A stretch of 59,304 bases of DNA from Akkermansia muciniphila (GTDB taxonomy: Bacteria; Verrucomicrobiota; Verrucomicrobiia; Verrucomicrobiales; Verrucomicrobiaceae). The notes beneath the pieces are model-generated. The model saw only the letters and a list, made by a program, of their open reading frames with translations. It had not been told where the DNA came from and ran no database searches. Below are positions 50,477 through 58,861 of this stretch, piece by piece. The position numbers and the translations under genes were made by a program. Positions within the stretch are counted from its first letter, which is position 1. Each line of letters opens with the position of its first letter. Where the stretch lies: assembly GCA_945863205.1 (NCBI GenBank), contig CAMAZK010000003.1, forward strand, positions 1-59,304, given 5' to 3'.

Positions 50477-52159
50477 CTATTCGTCGCCGCCTGGACGCCA
50501 CTCTTCGGTGGCGAACTTGAAGGCCTGCTCCAGTCCGACGAGGTCGGTGCTGGGGCGCAGGGCTTCGAAAGCCTGGCTTTCCTTGGCGATGTCCGCCTCG
50601 CTGTAATCCATGGCCTTGATGGAAAGGCCGATGCGGCGCTCCACCTTGTCCACCTTGATGACTCGGGCTTCGACTTCGTCGCCGACATTGAGCTTGTCCT
50701 TGACCTTCTCGATGCGGTCCTCGCTGATCTGCGAGATGTGCACCAGGCCGTCGATGTCGTCTTCGAGTTCGATGAAGGCACCAAAGGAGGCGATCTTCGC
50801 GACGCGGCCCTTGACGATGTCGCCCACCTTGAAGCGGGTGTCGATGATGGACCAGGGGTCGGTGTCGAGCTGCTTCATGCCCAGGCTGATGCGCTGGTTG
50901 GCCTTGTCGATGCCGAGAACGACGGCTTCGACTTCCTGGCCCTTCTTGAGCAGTTCGGACGGATGGTTGACCTTGCGTGTCCAGCTGAGATCGGAGACGT
51001 GGATCATGCCGTCGATGCCTTCTTCCAGCTCCACAAACGCGCCGTAGGCGGTGAGGTTGCGGACCGGGCGGGTCATCTTCGTGCCGATCGGGTAACGATC
51101 GTCGATGTCGTCCCATGGATTCGGATCGAGCTGACGCACGCCGAGGCTGATCTTGCGCTCTTCCTTGTTGATGCCAAGGACGGAGGCTTCGATCTCCTGA
51201 CCGACGGTGAGAACGTCCGACGGACGGGCGATGCGCTTCGTCCAGGACAGTTCGGAGACGTGGACGAGGCCTTCGACGCCTTCTTCCACTTCCACAAACG
51301 CGCCGTAAGCGACGAGCTTGGTGACCTTGCCGCGCACGCGGTGGCCGACGGGGTAGCGGGCCTCGATGTTTTCCCAAGGATTGTTCTGGAGCTGCTTGAG
51401 GCCCAGGGAGACACGCTCCTTCTCGCGATTGACCTCGAGGATCTGGACCTCGATCTTCTGACCGATGCCGAGAAGCTCGGAAGGATGGTTGAGGCGGCCC
51501 CAGGACATGTCCGTGATGTGGAGCAGTCCGTCCATGCCGTTGAGATCGACGAACGCACCGAAGTCGGTGATGTTCTTGACGATACCGATAACCGTGTCGC
51601 CGGGAGTGACGCCGTCGAGGAACTTCTGGCGCTGTTCGGCGCGCTCGGCCTCGATGACTTCGCGGCGGGAAAGGACGATGTTTTTGCGCTCGTCGTTGAT
51701 CTTGACGATCTTGAACTCGAACACCTTGCCGACGTACTCATTGAGATCCTTCGGCGGGATGATGTCGATCTGGCTGCCGGGCAGGAAGGCTTCGACGCCG
51801 ACATTGACCATAAGGCCGCCTTTGACGACGCTCTTGATCTTGCCCTTGACGAGACCGCCGTCCTTGAACACGGCGTAAATTTTCTCCCAGTTCTGACGGT
51901 GGGCGGCCTTCTCCTTGGAGAGAACGACCATGCCTTCGTCATTTTCCAGGCGCTCGAGGAGGACTTCCACCTCATCGCCGACCTGGATGTCTTCGTCTTC
52001 GAATTCGTTGGACGGGATGGCCCCTTCGGACTTGTAGCCGATGTCCACGAGGACGACTTGCGGTTTGATTTCGAGGATCTTGCCTTTGACGATGGATCCT
52101 TCGGAGAGCTCGCGGAATGAACCTGCGATCAGGTCTGCGAGAGTTGCTGTAGCACTCAT
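50477..52159 (-). CDS. rpsA: 30S ribosomal protein S1
   Basis: S1 helps the small ribosomal subunit bind mRNA. The 560-residue product starts at the ATG at 52159 (MSATATLADL); an upstream in-frame extension is not S1-like. Six S1 repeats are visible: EGSIVKGKILEIKPQVVLVD, GGLVKGKIKSVVKGGLMVNV, PGDTVIGIVKNITDFGAFVD, VGHRVRGKVTKLVAYGAFVE, IGTKMTRPVRNLTAYGAFVE and VGDIVKGRVAKIASFGAFIE. The third to sixth carry the DMSWG, ELSWTKR, DLSWTRK and QISEDR endings of the domain. A strong terminator follows. The length is typical of proteobacterial-style S1. Confidence 0.97.
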   Translation of the reverse strand: MSATATLADLIAGSFRELSEGSIVKGKILEIKPQVVLVDIGYKSEGAIPSNEFEDEDIQVGDEVEVLLERLENDEGMVVLSKEKAAHRQNWEKIYAVFKDGGLVKGKIKSVVKGGLMVNVGVEAFLPGSQIDIIPPKDLNEYVGKVFEFKIVKINDERKNIVLSRREVIEAERAEQRQKFLDGVTPGDTVIGIVKNITDFGAFVDLNGMDGLLHITDMSWGRLNHPSELLGIGQKIEVQILEVNREKERVSLGLKQLQNNPWENIEARYPVGHRVRGKVTKLVAYGAFVEVEEGVEGLVHVSELSWTKRIARPSDVLTVGQEIEASVLGINKEERKISLGVRQLDPNPWDDIDDRYPIGTKMTRPVRNLTAYGAFVELEEGIDGMIHVSDLSWTRKVNHPSELLKKGQEVEAVVLGIDKANQRISLGMKQLDTDPWSIIDTRFKVGDIVKGRVAKIASFGAFIELEDDIDGLVHISQISEDRIEKVKDKLNVGDEVEARVIKVDKVERRIGLSIKAMDYSEADIAKESQAFEALRPSTDLVGLEQAFKFATEEWRPGGDE

Positions 52160-52679
52160 TTGATACTTTAACGGGTTGGGAGCGTTGGGTGGAATCCGCA
52201 CGCGCACTTCCGCTCCGGAGGTGCTCGACGGGCTTTCGTCCTGCGGCACCAGAAGATGCCCGGACAAGAGGGCCGGGATTCTCAGTGAGGTTCCGTATTT
52301 GGCAAGGAGGAATGTCGGACCCGTTTCATTTCAGACGGCCCCCTGCCCCCCCCGCCCTGAAAGACGGCCCGCTGCACCTTTTGAACAGTACGGCAGTTAA
52401 AGACCGGCGACATTCCGACTCTGCCGTCAGCACGTATCGTTCCGCGTGGTCATAGACGAGGGATGAGCGGCTGGCTCAGGAAGTCGATCCAGAGCTGTTT
52501 CTCAAGCTAGCACGCGATGCCGATGCGCTGACCTCCGCATGTTCGGAACGCGCGATGATCTTGTCCGCCAGAGTCCCCTCCCGGCTCTTCGCCTGCAAGA
52601 TGAGCCCCGAGGTGCCGAGGTCGATGCCGAAGAGATTGCGCAGCATAACAGGTGTCGCAGAAGAACGCCATCGCCCCAT
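52160..52679. other. Degraded spacer upstream of rpsA
   Basis: No intact gene is seen. GGAATGTCG near 52309 and CGACATTCC near 52404 form a short inverted repeat, perhaps the ends of a lost element. On the minus strand at about 52500-52645 a fragment reads FGIDLGTSGLILQAKSREGT, which loosely recalls the C-terminal part of DUF3368 PIN-domain toxins and may be a broken gene. The first 100 bases hold the presumed rpsA promoter and contain a weak tRNA-like sequence. Confidence 0.4.
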
Positions 52680-53160
52680 GTGGAAGTTCCTCGAACACTG
52701 CCGCCACAACGAAACCGAGCAGAGCATCGAATGGGAATGGAACCGCGAGAAGTGGCAGGCTGCAGTGAATCGCGATGGCGCGTATCTGTTGCGCGCGCAT
52801 CGGCCCGGCCAGCACAGCGCCACCGAGCTGTGGCAAACGTATGTCCAACTGACCGAAGCCGAAGCTGCGTTCCGCACAATGAAGAGCGAGATCAAAGTGC
52901 GCCCCATCTGGCACCAACTGGGGCGCCGCGTCGAGGCGCACATCATGGTCGCGTTTTTGAGCTACGCCATGCACGTGTGCCTGAAGAAACTCGCCGCGAA
53001 GAAAGCGCCGAGTTTAACCTCCTGGCAGGTGCTGCAACATATGCGCAAGATCGAGCTGGTAGGCGTGGAGTTCGACACCACGGACGCTCGCAGCCTCACC
53101 CTGACCAGAATCACCATCCCGGAAAAAGAACAAGCCGCGCAGCTGCTGCAACTCGGCTAG
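52680..53160 (+). pseudogene. IS1634/IS4-type transposase C-terminal remnant
   Basis: The frame encodes the last third of a DDE transposase: EWEWNREKWQAAVNRDGAYL, then LTEAEAAFRTMKSEIKVRPI and GRRVEAHIMVAFLSYAMHVC. The E of AEAAFR is the third catalytic acid with the YREK-like IKVRP segment. The first two acids (N-terminal 300 or so residues) are absent, so it is inactive. No flanking terminal repeats were found. It marks the edge of an accessory region that continues to 56.8 kb. Confidence 0.85.
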
Positions 53161-53413
53161 ACGCTGCCCGAGCAACCACCCCCGCGCATCCGCCGCTCGC
53201 AAATCCCCGGTCCCGACCTGCCGTGACCACGGCGCAAATGTGTGGCCGACCTGAGCAATCAACCGCCCCGCCTGCCCCCGTGATTGCGGGATGCGGCCTG
53301 CTTATGTGCGAAACTTGGGCTAGATCGAGTTGCCGGGGGGTGCATGGCGGGACGCAAAAGAACATTGCAGAAAGTGCCATGTTTTGTTGAAACGATGGAC
53401 GGCAACCTCAGAA

Positions 53414-53662
53414 TCATTCGCCTAGCCTGAGCCCCCGCCCCTCGGCGGCAAGCTCGTCGAGCACCGCCAGCCTCGCCTCTTTCTCACGCTGCTTGTCGGT
53501 CAGCACATCGGTGCCAGCCACAATAGAGTTGCCCGACAAATCACCGGCTTGATTGTTGCCTTGACCAAGCTTGAGCCCGCGACCATCGCTGGTATGGCAA
53601 GAGTTGAATATGGTTTGCTGCTTTTGAATAGGCTTCATGAGTTCATTCCACGGCTTGCTCAC
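53414..53662 (-). CDS. Possible small protein coupled to the DUF2971 gene
   Basis: A frame of about 82 residues can start at a GTG (53662) that overlaps the TGA of the DUF2971 gene, or at an ATG at 53638. It has two matching phrases, SDGRGLKLGQG and AEGRGLRLGE at its very end, flanking a Lys/Glu-rich helix (LTDKQREKEARLAVLDELAA). No family is recognised. The coupling makes a real gene plausible. The 250 bases further on (53161-53413) hold nothing I can identify. Confidence 0.45.
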   Translation of the reverse strand: MSKPWNELMKPIQKQQTIFNSCHTSDGRGLKLGQGNNQAGDLSGNSIVAGTDVLTDKQREKEARLAVLDELAAEGRGLRLGE

Positions 53663-54933
53663 CAAAGGGGCGAGTCGGCAAGACGAGAACGTTTCACTGG
53701 AATCGCAGAACCCCAGTAACGGTCAACGACTCGCTGAACCAATTCCTCAAACCAAGCTGGTGCATTCGGCGCCACATGCACTGCTTGTATGAGCTGCTTT
53801 AGATCGCACGGAATCAAATCGCACCCAGCTTGGTTGTGCGGAACGCTTCGCTTTGACTGAAGTGCAGCTAGATCACCGAGAGGCTTCAAGATGCGGAGTT
53901 CCTGTTCGTGCTCGAAGGAAAGCCGTTTGAACATGAATGGCGCGAGCGGATTGCTTTCGGGAATCCACTGCTTCTGGTAGTCCACATAGCGGACCATGCC
54001 GATTCGAGCATCTGAAGGCAAAATCGCCGAAAGCCGCTCATAGGTCGTCTGAATGCACACCGCCTCTTCGGTGCGTGCATAGAGCTTCCACATGCCAGCC
54101 GATTCGTGGTTGCTGACGTGCCAGCAACTTGCTCCGACCCACTCGCGAAGCTTCTCGACGATCTCAGTGACACTAAAACTGCCGGTCAGGTGCAGATGCT
54201 TCCGCACTAGGGGACGTAGTTCTTGGTTTACCGGGCTAAACGATCCTTCAAACGGATCGTCTAGCTTGTCGATGCGCGAGAGAAAGACGCCTTGTTGCTC
54301 AAACATCGAAACAAACTTCGTGAAGTCCATGTAGCGCCATACTTTGGCCTCAGGTTCAGCCGGGGGCAGAAACAAAGATATGGGAGCTCGATGATCCTCG
54401 ACCGGGGTGACACCCCGCGCTTGGTTTCTGATGCGAAGTGACTCCTGGCGGAGCTTCTTGAGACGATAGTCAACCATCTCCGCTAGGTGAAAGGATTCTG
54501 CCGCTTCACGAGCCTCGTCATCGGTCCGATATTTGCTGATCAAGAAGTTACGGTATAGCCGACGCCCATCATCCGTGTAATATGACGCTCTCCACATTGG
54601 ATACTTCTTCACGTCGTTGCGATCGACGGCCAAATAACGCATGACACCCTTGGAGTTGCCCTCGTCGAAAAATCCGCCTTTACCGGCACGAGATCCATAA
54701 ACCTGATCTGAGGCTGCGAACTCTTCTTCAAATGCGTCTCGGAGCGCCATCGCAAACTGGAGAGATTTTTGTTCACCACCATATTTCTTCCAAGGTATCC
54801 CTGCATTGATAGGGATCAGCCCTTTCATCCGGTAAGTGACCTGCCAGCACTTTGTCACTGAACCGCCGTCAGGCTTTGGCCAAACTACTCGTCGGATATT
54901 TCTTTGCGGGCCTGATTTCGGAGTGTGGCGCAT
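53659..54933 (-). CDS. AP2-like/DUF2971 fusion protein
   Basis: The 424-residue protein has two short N-terminal modules (about residues 12-70 and 95-160) with AP2/integrase-type DNA-binding character, for example MWRASYYTDDGRRLYRNFLI followed by a helix (TDDEAREAAESFHLAEM). The DUF2971 domain covers about 200-400 (WRYMDFTKFVSMFEQQGVFL, SRIDKLDDPFEGSFS, WHVSNHESAGMWKLYA, FKRLSFEHEQELRI). DUF2971 proteins are often found in mobile or defence-associated regions, but no activity is known. The gene lies between a transposase relic and mazEF. The function is unknown; a defence or regulatory role is a guess. Confidence 0.75.
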   Translation of the reverse strand: MRHTPKSGPQRNIRRVVWPKPDGGSVTKCWQVTYRMKGLIPINAGIPWKKYGGEQKSLQFAMALRDAFEEEFAASDQVYGSRAGKGGFFDEGNSKGVMRYLAVDRNDVKKYPMWRASYYTDDGRRLYRNFLISKYRTDDEAREAAESFHLAEMVDYRLKKLRQESLRIRNQARGVTPVEDHRAPISLFLPPAEPEAKVWRYMDFTKFVSMFEQQGVFLSRIDKLDDPFEGSFSPVNQELRPLVRKHLHLTGSFSVTEIVEKLREWVGASCWHVSNHESAGMWKLYARTEEAVCIQTTYERLSAILPSDARIGMVRYVDYQKQWIPESNPLAPFMFKRLSFEHEQELRILKPLGDLAALQSKRSVPHNQAGCDLIPCDLKQLIQAVHVAPNAPAWFEELVQRVVDRYWGSAIPVKRSRLADSPLW

Positions 54934-54971
54934 TTGAATTGATCGTTCTGTTTAGACGAATCCAGCTGAGA

Positions 54972-55328
54972 CTAAGAGCCCGACACCTCAAACAACGTCA
55001 TCGTCCGCGCCATGACGTCATGCACGAAGCTGAGCGGCACTTTGCAGATGGGTTGCCATTTGCGCTCATTCCAGTCTTGGGAGCGGACGTGATCACAGAG
55101 AACGACACCACCCACGGGCAGGCCAGCCGGGACGGCGAGTTCGAAAGGGTAGCCTTTGACCTTGCTGGTGATGGGGCAGAAGACGGCGAGGCCGGTCTTC
55201 TCGTTGTAGCGGGTATGGCTGAGAACGATGGCGGGGCGGCGTCCGGCCTGCTCGCGGCCTGCCTGAGGATCGAACACCAGCCAGCCGATGGCGCCCAGCT
55301 CCGGCACGGGAGGAGTTTTGGCCTTCAT
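54972..55328 (-). CDS. MazF/PemK-type toxin
   Basis: The 118-residue product starts at the ATG at 55328, which overlaps the antitoxin stop (ATGA). It matches MazF/PemK ribonucleases: GAIGWLVFDPQAGREQAGRR at the N-terminus with PAIVLS, then FCPITSKVKGYPFELAVPAG, VLCDHVRSQDW and RTMTLFEV at the end. MazF toxins cut mRNA at short sequences to arrest growth. The antitoxin is the MazE-type protein upstream. Confidence 0.93.
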   Translation of the reverse strand: MKAKTPPVPELGAIGWLVFDPQAGREQAGRRPAIVLSHTRYNEKTGLAVFCPITSKVKGYPFELAVPAGLPVGGVVLCDHVRSQDWNERKWQPICKVPLSFVHDVMARTMTLFEVSGS

Positions 55329-55570
55329 GACGACAGAACCTCCCGACCTACATCTGCACCCCATTCAGTCGCGGGATGGAGGTTTTCGGGTGTCACCTGA
55401 CTCAGTAGGTCGTCGAGGCTGATCTTCTTCGGAGCCGCCTTCACGGTGAGTCCCGAGGCACCGACTTTGAGCGTCACAGGATCGCCCTCTTTGACGTGAA
55501 TCTGCTTCGCGACGGCGAGAGGGATGCGCAGGGCCAGGCTGTTGCCCCATTTTTGAATCGTGGCTGTCAT
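55325..55570 (-). CDS. MazE/AbrB-type antitoxin
   Basis: The 81-residue protein starts TIQKWGNSLALRIPLAVAKQ, the swapped-hairpin AbrB DNA-binding domain of MazE, which also controls its own operon. The C-terminal part (ISLDDLLSQVTPENLHPATE) is acidic and disordered-looking and should bind and block the toxin. Its stop overlaps the toxin ATG by four bases. Confidence 0.93.
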   Translation of the reverse strand: MTATIQKWGNSLALRIPLAVAKQIHVKEGDPVTLKVGASGLTVKAAPKKISLDDLLSQVTPENLHPATEWGADVGREVLSS

Positions 55571-55831
55571 GTTTCTACATTGAGGCTACCTGAAATGGTT
55601 GTCAATGCTGCGAGCCTATTCCTACGGCAACGAACTCTATAGCTCCCACGGCTTCTCCTCTCCTCCGCCCATTACCGCTTTTGGAACGATAGGTCATCCA
55701 GAACACACGACTTCCACCAGTCACTCGAAGTCGAGGAAAGGCGCGACTCCAAAAGTTGTCGGAGCGCTCTTGCGGCATCATGTAGAACTGTGTGAAGCAT
55801 GAAATCGTGGGGAAAGGTTAGTTGCCGCCAG

Positions 55832-56182
55832 CTACAACCCCATCAACACCCGCAGGCGATCTTCCACCGCCGCCATCGTGGCTGGTAACACGCTGCCCCA
55901 GCGGGTGATGAGGCGGTCTTTGCTGATGGAGCGGACTGCTTCGCAAAGAAGCGCGGAGGCATTGGTGAGGCCGCCTTCGGGTGGCTGGACGACGATATGG
56001 AAAGGTATGTTTCTCAGCGTCGAGGTAATCGGGATGATCACCACGAGGTCGGCCCGGCTCTGATTGAAGGGATCAACGGAAACGACGAGGACGGGGCGAC
56101 ACCCAGCCTGCTCATGGCCGCGAACGGGATTCAGATCAGCGAGCCAAATGTCGCCTCGCGCGGCAGCGGGTCCGGTAGGCAT
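55832..56182 (-). CDS. MazF/PemK-type toxin, second module
   Basis: The 116-residue protein has GDIWLADLNPVRGHEQAGCR, then PVLVVSVDPFNQSRADLVVI, IPITSTLRNIPFHIVVQPPE and CEAVRSISKDRL with RWGSVLPATMAAVEDRLRVL, all typical of PemK/MazF-like toxins. It starts three bases after the ribbon-helix-helix-type antitoxin. It differs clearly from the MazF 500 bases away, so this is a separate module. The 260 bases between the two modules (55571-55831) hold no gene. Confidence 0.93.
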   Translation of the reverse strand: MPTGPAAARGDIWLADLNPVRGHEQAGCRPVLVVSVDPFNQSRADLVVIIPITSTLRNIPFHIVVQPPEGGLTNASALLCEAVRSISKDRLITRWGSVLPATMAAVEDRLRVLMGL

Positions 56183-56185
56183 CGA

Positions 56186-56437
56186 TCAGGGCGCGTAGGG
56201 TTGGAGGCCGTCGGCGCTGCTGCCGTCGAGGTCATTGATCTCCCTGCGGTAATCACTGGCTGCCGCTGGGTCCGAGGCGAGGGTTTCATAAGCGGCTGCA
56301 GCCTGGGCAAGAAAACGGTGGCGACGATAGGTCTCCAACGCAGCATCAAGCACGACGGTCATGCTGGTGTCGGCATCGCGAGCGAGTTGAGCGAGAAGGC
56401 TGCGACCTGAATCTGAAATGCGAACGGTGGCTGGCAT
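56186..56437 (-). CDS. Ribbon-helix-helix-type antitoxin
   Basis: The 83-residue protein begins with a beta strand and two helices (MPATVRISDSGRSLLAQLAR, then SMTVVLDAALETYRRHRF), the pattern of small ribbon-helix-helix regulators. The C-terminal half is Ala- and Asp-rich (DPAAASDYRREINDLDG) and should contact the toxin. It is immediately upstream of the second MazF-type toxin and is its likely antitoxin and autorepressor. Confidence 0.85.
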   Translation of the reverse strand: MPATVRISDSGRSLLAQLARDADTSMTVVLDAALETYRRHRFLAQAAAAYETLASDPAAASDYRREINDLDGSSADGLQPYAP

Positions 56438-56540
56438 GAATGCAGTTTACATTTAAGGCTACATTTGCGTCAACATGGATGTTGATTCATTGAGGCCACC
56501 ACGGTGACTTGTCAATCTTGCGGGGTTGCGCCATGAAGAT

Positions 56541-56724
56541 TCAGACATCCTTACCCGTCTTCGAGATGAACGACCTGCTGTGGAATCACAATGAACCCTG
56601 AATTTTTTCCCACAGATTCGGAGAGGCCCACAGATTGAATGAAAAGGGAATCTGCGGGCCTCCCTGAATCTGTGGGAGACCCGGATTGGGATCATACTCT
56701 TTCCTCCGGGGTAAGGATGTCTGA
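56541..56724. mobile_element. MITE-like element with terminal and internal inverted repeats
   Basis: A 184-bp stretch is bounded by perfect 16-bp inverted repeats: TCAGACATCCTTACCC at 56541-56556 and its complement at 56709-56724. GAT lies directly outside on both sides and may be a target-site duplication. An inner inverted repeat of 28-base arms (56609-56636 and 56649-56676, three mismatches) forms a long hairpin around 12 bases. It encodes no protein, so it would need a transposase supplied elsewhere. Confidence 0.7.
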
Positions 56725-56756
56725 GATTAAAAACGTCACTTTCAGATTTCATGGAT

Positions 56757-56818
56757 AAAGTGGCTGCGGTTTTAGCCGCAGATGGCCTTGATGATTCGGC
56801 TAAAGCCGAAGCCACTTT
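56757..56818. repeat. REPIN-like pair of hairpins
   Basis: AAAGTGGC (56757-56764) and GCCACTTT (56811-56818) are inverted. Inside each end is a hairpin: CTGCGG/CCGCAG on the left and TTCGGC/GCCGAA on the right. The left half begins GTGG plus stem-loop, as at 40793. It lies 33 bases after the MITE and 12 bases before the stop of the beta-helix gene. Confidence 0.7.
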
Positions 56819-56830
56819 GGAAAGCCTCCA

Positions 56831-58861
56831 TCACTTCTTGCTCCGAGGCTTCGTGAGCGCAGGCGCATCCGGCAGCTTTTCGCCATCCAGCGTGATCTCC
56901 TTCGTCGCTTCGAGCCCGAGCACGCGACTGCCGCTGACGGCATCGGGGTGCGTGTGGTTTCCAGGATCGTGGAGGGTGTTGGCTTTTACGGTCACGCTGC
57001 GGCTGTGCTTCAGCAGGATGGCTTGGCGGTCGGTTTCTTCCTGCGGCTTGGCGATGACGGAGGCGCGGACGGGTGAGTCGATGTGATTGCGCTCGATGAG
57101 CGAGTCTTGGATGCCGATGAGGCGCATCGCGGGGCCGCCGGTGCGGGTGAAGGTGTTGCCGGTGATGCGGAGGCGCTCGATGGGCGGGACGCCGTCTTGG
57201 CCTTGGGCGTTGTGGGCGCGGGCGTCGATGGCGGGTTGATAGGGGCGCGGGCTGACGTCGATGAACGTGTTGTCCGCGATGGTGATGTCGCTGGGGATGC
57301 CGCCGACGAGGCCCATGCCGGTGTTGAGCGAAATATTGCTGCCCATTCGGGTGAAGGTGCAGCCGCGCACGAGGCCAGGGCCGGACATGATGAGCAGGCG
57401 CTGGAAATTGTCCTCCCAGCGGCAGTTTTGCACCACCCAGCCCGCGCATTCGTGATCGAGCCACTCCGCCTGCGCCTCGGCAAAGGGCGTGGCGTCTTGA
57501 TCGAGCGTGAGTTCGAAATCGCGATGTGCGACGAGCTTTGCTTCGCCGAGAAAGACGCCCGTTTTGCGATGGATGAAGCGCAAACGATCCCCGGCGCGTG
57601 CATTCTTGAGCGTGGGGCGAAGTGAGGCATTCGTCTCCAGCGTGACCTGCTTGCCGGACACGGATTTCACCTTGCCCCAGATGCCGTGGAAGTTCTGCAA
57701 ATCATCGGCGGTGTGCCGGATGGTGACGTTGTCCATCACGCAGCCATAGCGCGTGGAACGGCACAGGCAGCCGTCCGCGCCCTTCCACTGGCTGGTGCCG
57801 GGTCGCGGGCCGAAGTAGCAATCCTTCCAAAGATGCGCGCCATCGCCGCCGCTCTCGCTGGGGCCGCCTTTGGCCACATAAACGCTCACGCCGTGCAGGG
57901 TGATGTTCGCCGAATCCTCGAGCACGATGGCTCCCGCGCCGGTGTAGAGACACGACAAGCCGTCGCCCACACGCACCACGCCGAGGTCGCCATACGCACG
58001 CTCCCAGTTCGTATCGTGCAGACGCTCCATGAGTTGCGGTTCGAGCATGTTCACCCAATAACGCTCGCCCTCAGAGGGCGTGATGTCCTTGTAGCGCAGC
58101 TTTCGCACACCGGCCTGCAGGTCGTAGAGCGGCACGCAGAAGCGGCCGTCGCTTTTGAAAGGAAACAAGCGCTGCTCATCGTGTCCCTTGTAGCTCGTGG
58201 GCACCACGACGCCGGGTGAGGGCTGGATCTCAAAGCGATTCCCCTCGGGATCAATGCGCGTGATGCGGCCCTCGATGCAGCCACGCGTGCTGCGGTCGAT
58301 GATCGCACCGCGCAGCACGATGTTGCGGCAGTTCCGAAAACCCACGCAGCGATGCCCCGGCGGCATCTGCTGGTCATCGAGGTCGAACCAAAACGTCGCG
58401 CCGCTCGCGTCGATCACAAAAGGATGCGCCGCATTACGCTGCATGTTCTCGAACCCCAGCGGAAAGATTACCTTCGCGCCCTCCCATCGCTCCTGCCCGA
58501 AGCGATAATCCCCCGGCGGGATGCGCACCTCCGCCGCGCCACTTTCAAAGGCCTTCATCACCATCGGCATCACCTCGCGGCCCCGCGCTCGCTGCGCTTC
58601 TTTCTCCGCTTCCGTGAACTGAGGCCCCGCAGGCAGATCAAAGCTGAAACGATACTCCTCCGGCGGTGGCGATGGCTGGCTGAGAATGTCTTTCTGAATG
58701 GGTGTTAGGTGCGCTTGTGCGGAGACAGCAGCGAGGAACAAGTAGAGCATGAGGAAGGCAGTAGAATGGGGGCAGTAGAATAGGAGGGATGAGAGATTCA
58801 GTCGGTCGGTGGCATTCTTGTCATTCATTCTGCTGCCGCCATTTTTCTGCCTTTCCTTCAT
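56831..58861 (-). CDS. Secreted right-handed parallel beta-helix protein
   Basis: The product is up to 676 residues. The ATG at 58861 overlaps the upstream stop (ATGA), but the first 37 residues look noncoding and the real start may be 58828 or 58750; the latter gives a very short signal (MLYLFLAAVSAQA). From about residue 140 there are many short coils typical of pectate-lyase-like beta-helices: CRNIVLRGAIIDRSTRGCIE, EDSANITLHGVSVYVAKGG, MDNVTIRHTADDLQNFHGIW, LVRGCTFTRMGSNISLNTGM, and DITIADNTFIDVS. Such proteins bind or cut polysaccharides. It is coupled to the upstream cytochrome-type gene. Confidence 0.82.
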   Translation of the reverse strand: MKERQKNGGSRMNDKNATDRLNLSSLLFYCPHSTAFLMLYLFLAAVSAQAHLTPIQKDILSQPSPPPEEYRFSFDLPAGPQFTEAEKEAQRARGREVMPMVMKAFESGAAEVRIPPGDYRFGQERWEGAKVIFPLGFENMQRNAAHPFVIDASGATFWFDLDDQQMPPGHRCVGFRNCRNIVLRGAIIDRSTRGCIEGRITRIDPEGNRFEIQPSPGVVVPTSYKGHDEQRLFPFKSDGRFCVPLYDLQAGVRKLRYKDITPSEGERYWVNMLEPQLMERLHDTNWERAYGDLGVVRVGDGLSCLYTGAGAIVLEDSANITLHGVSVYVAKGGPSESGGDGAHLWKDCYFGPRPGTSQWKGADGCLCRSTRYGCVMDNVTIRHTADDLQNFHGIWGKVKSVSGKQVTLETNASLRPTLKNARAGDRLRFIHRKTGVFLGEAKLVAHRDFELTLDQDATPFAEAQAEWLDHECAGWVVQNCRWEDNFQRLLIMSGPGLVRGCTFTRMGSNISLNTGMGLVGGIPSDITIADNTFIDVSPRPYQPAIDARAHNAQGQDGVPPIERLRITGNTFTRTGGPAMRLIGIQDSLIERNHIDSPVRASVIAKPQEETDRQAILLKHSRSVTVKANTLHDPGNHTHPDAVSGSRVLGLEATKEITLDGEKLPDAPALTKPRSKK

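Noticed and set aside
52165..52260. tRNA-like sequence upstream of rpsA
   Set aside because: The minus-strand stretch ending CGCTCCC recalls a tRNA 3' half, but no matching acceptor, D arm or anticodon stem could be folded.
52500..52645. Actin/Hsp70-like GIDLGTS motif on the minus strand
   Set aside because: Only a few residues match and there is no continuation of the fold; it is better explained as a degraded fragment or chance.
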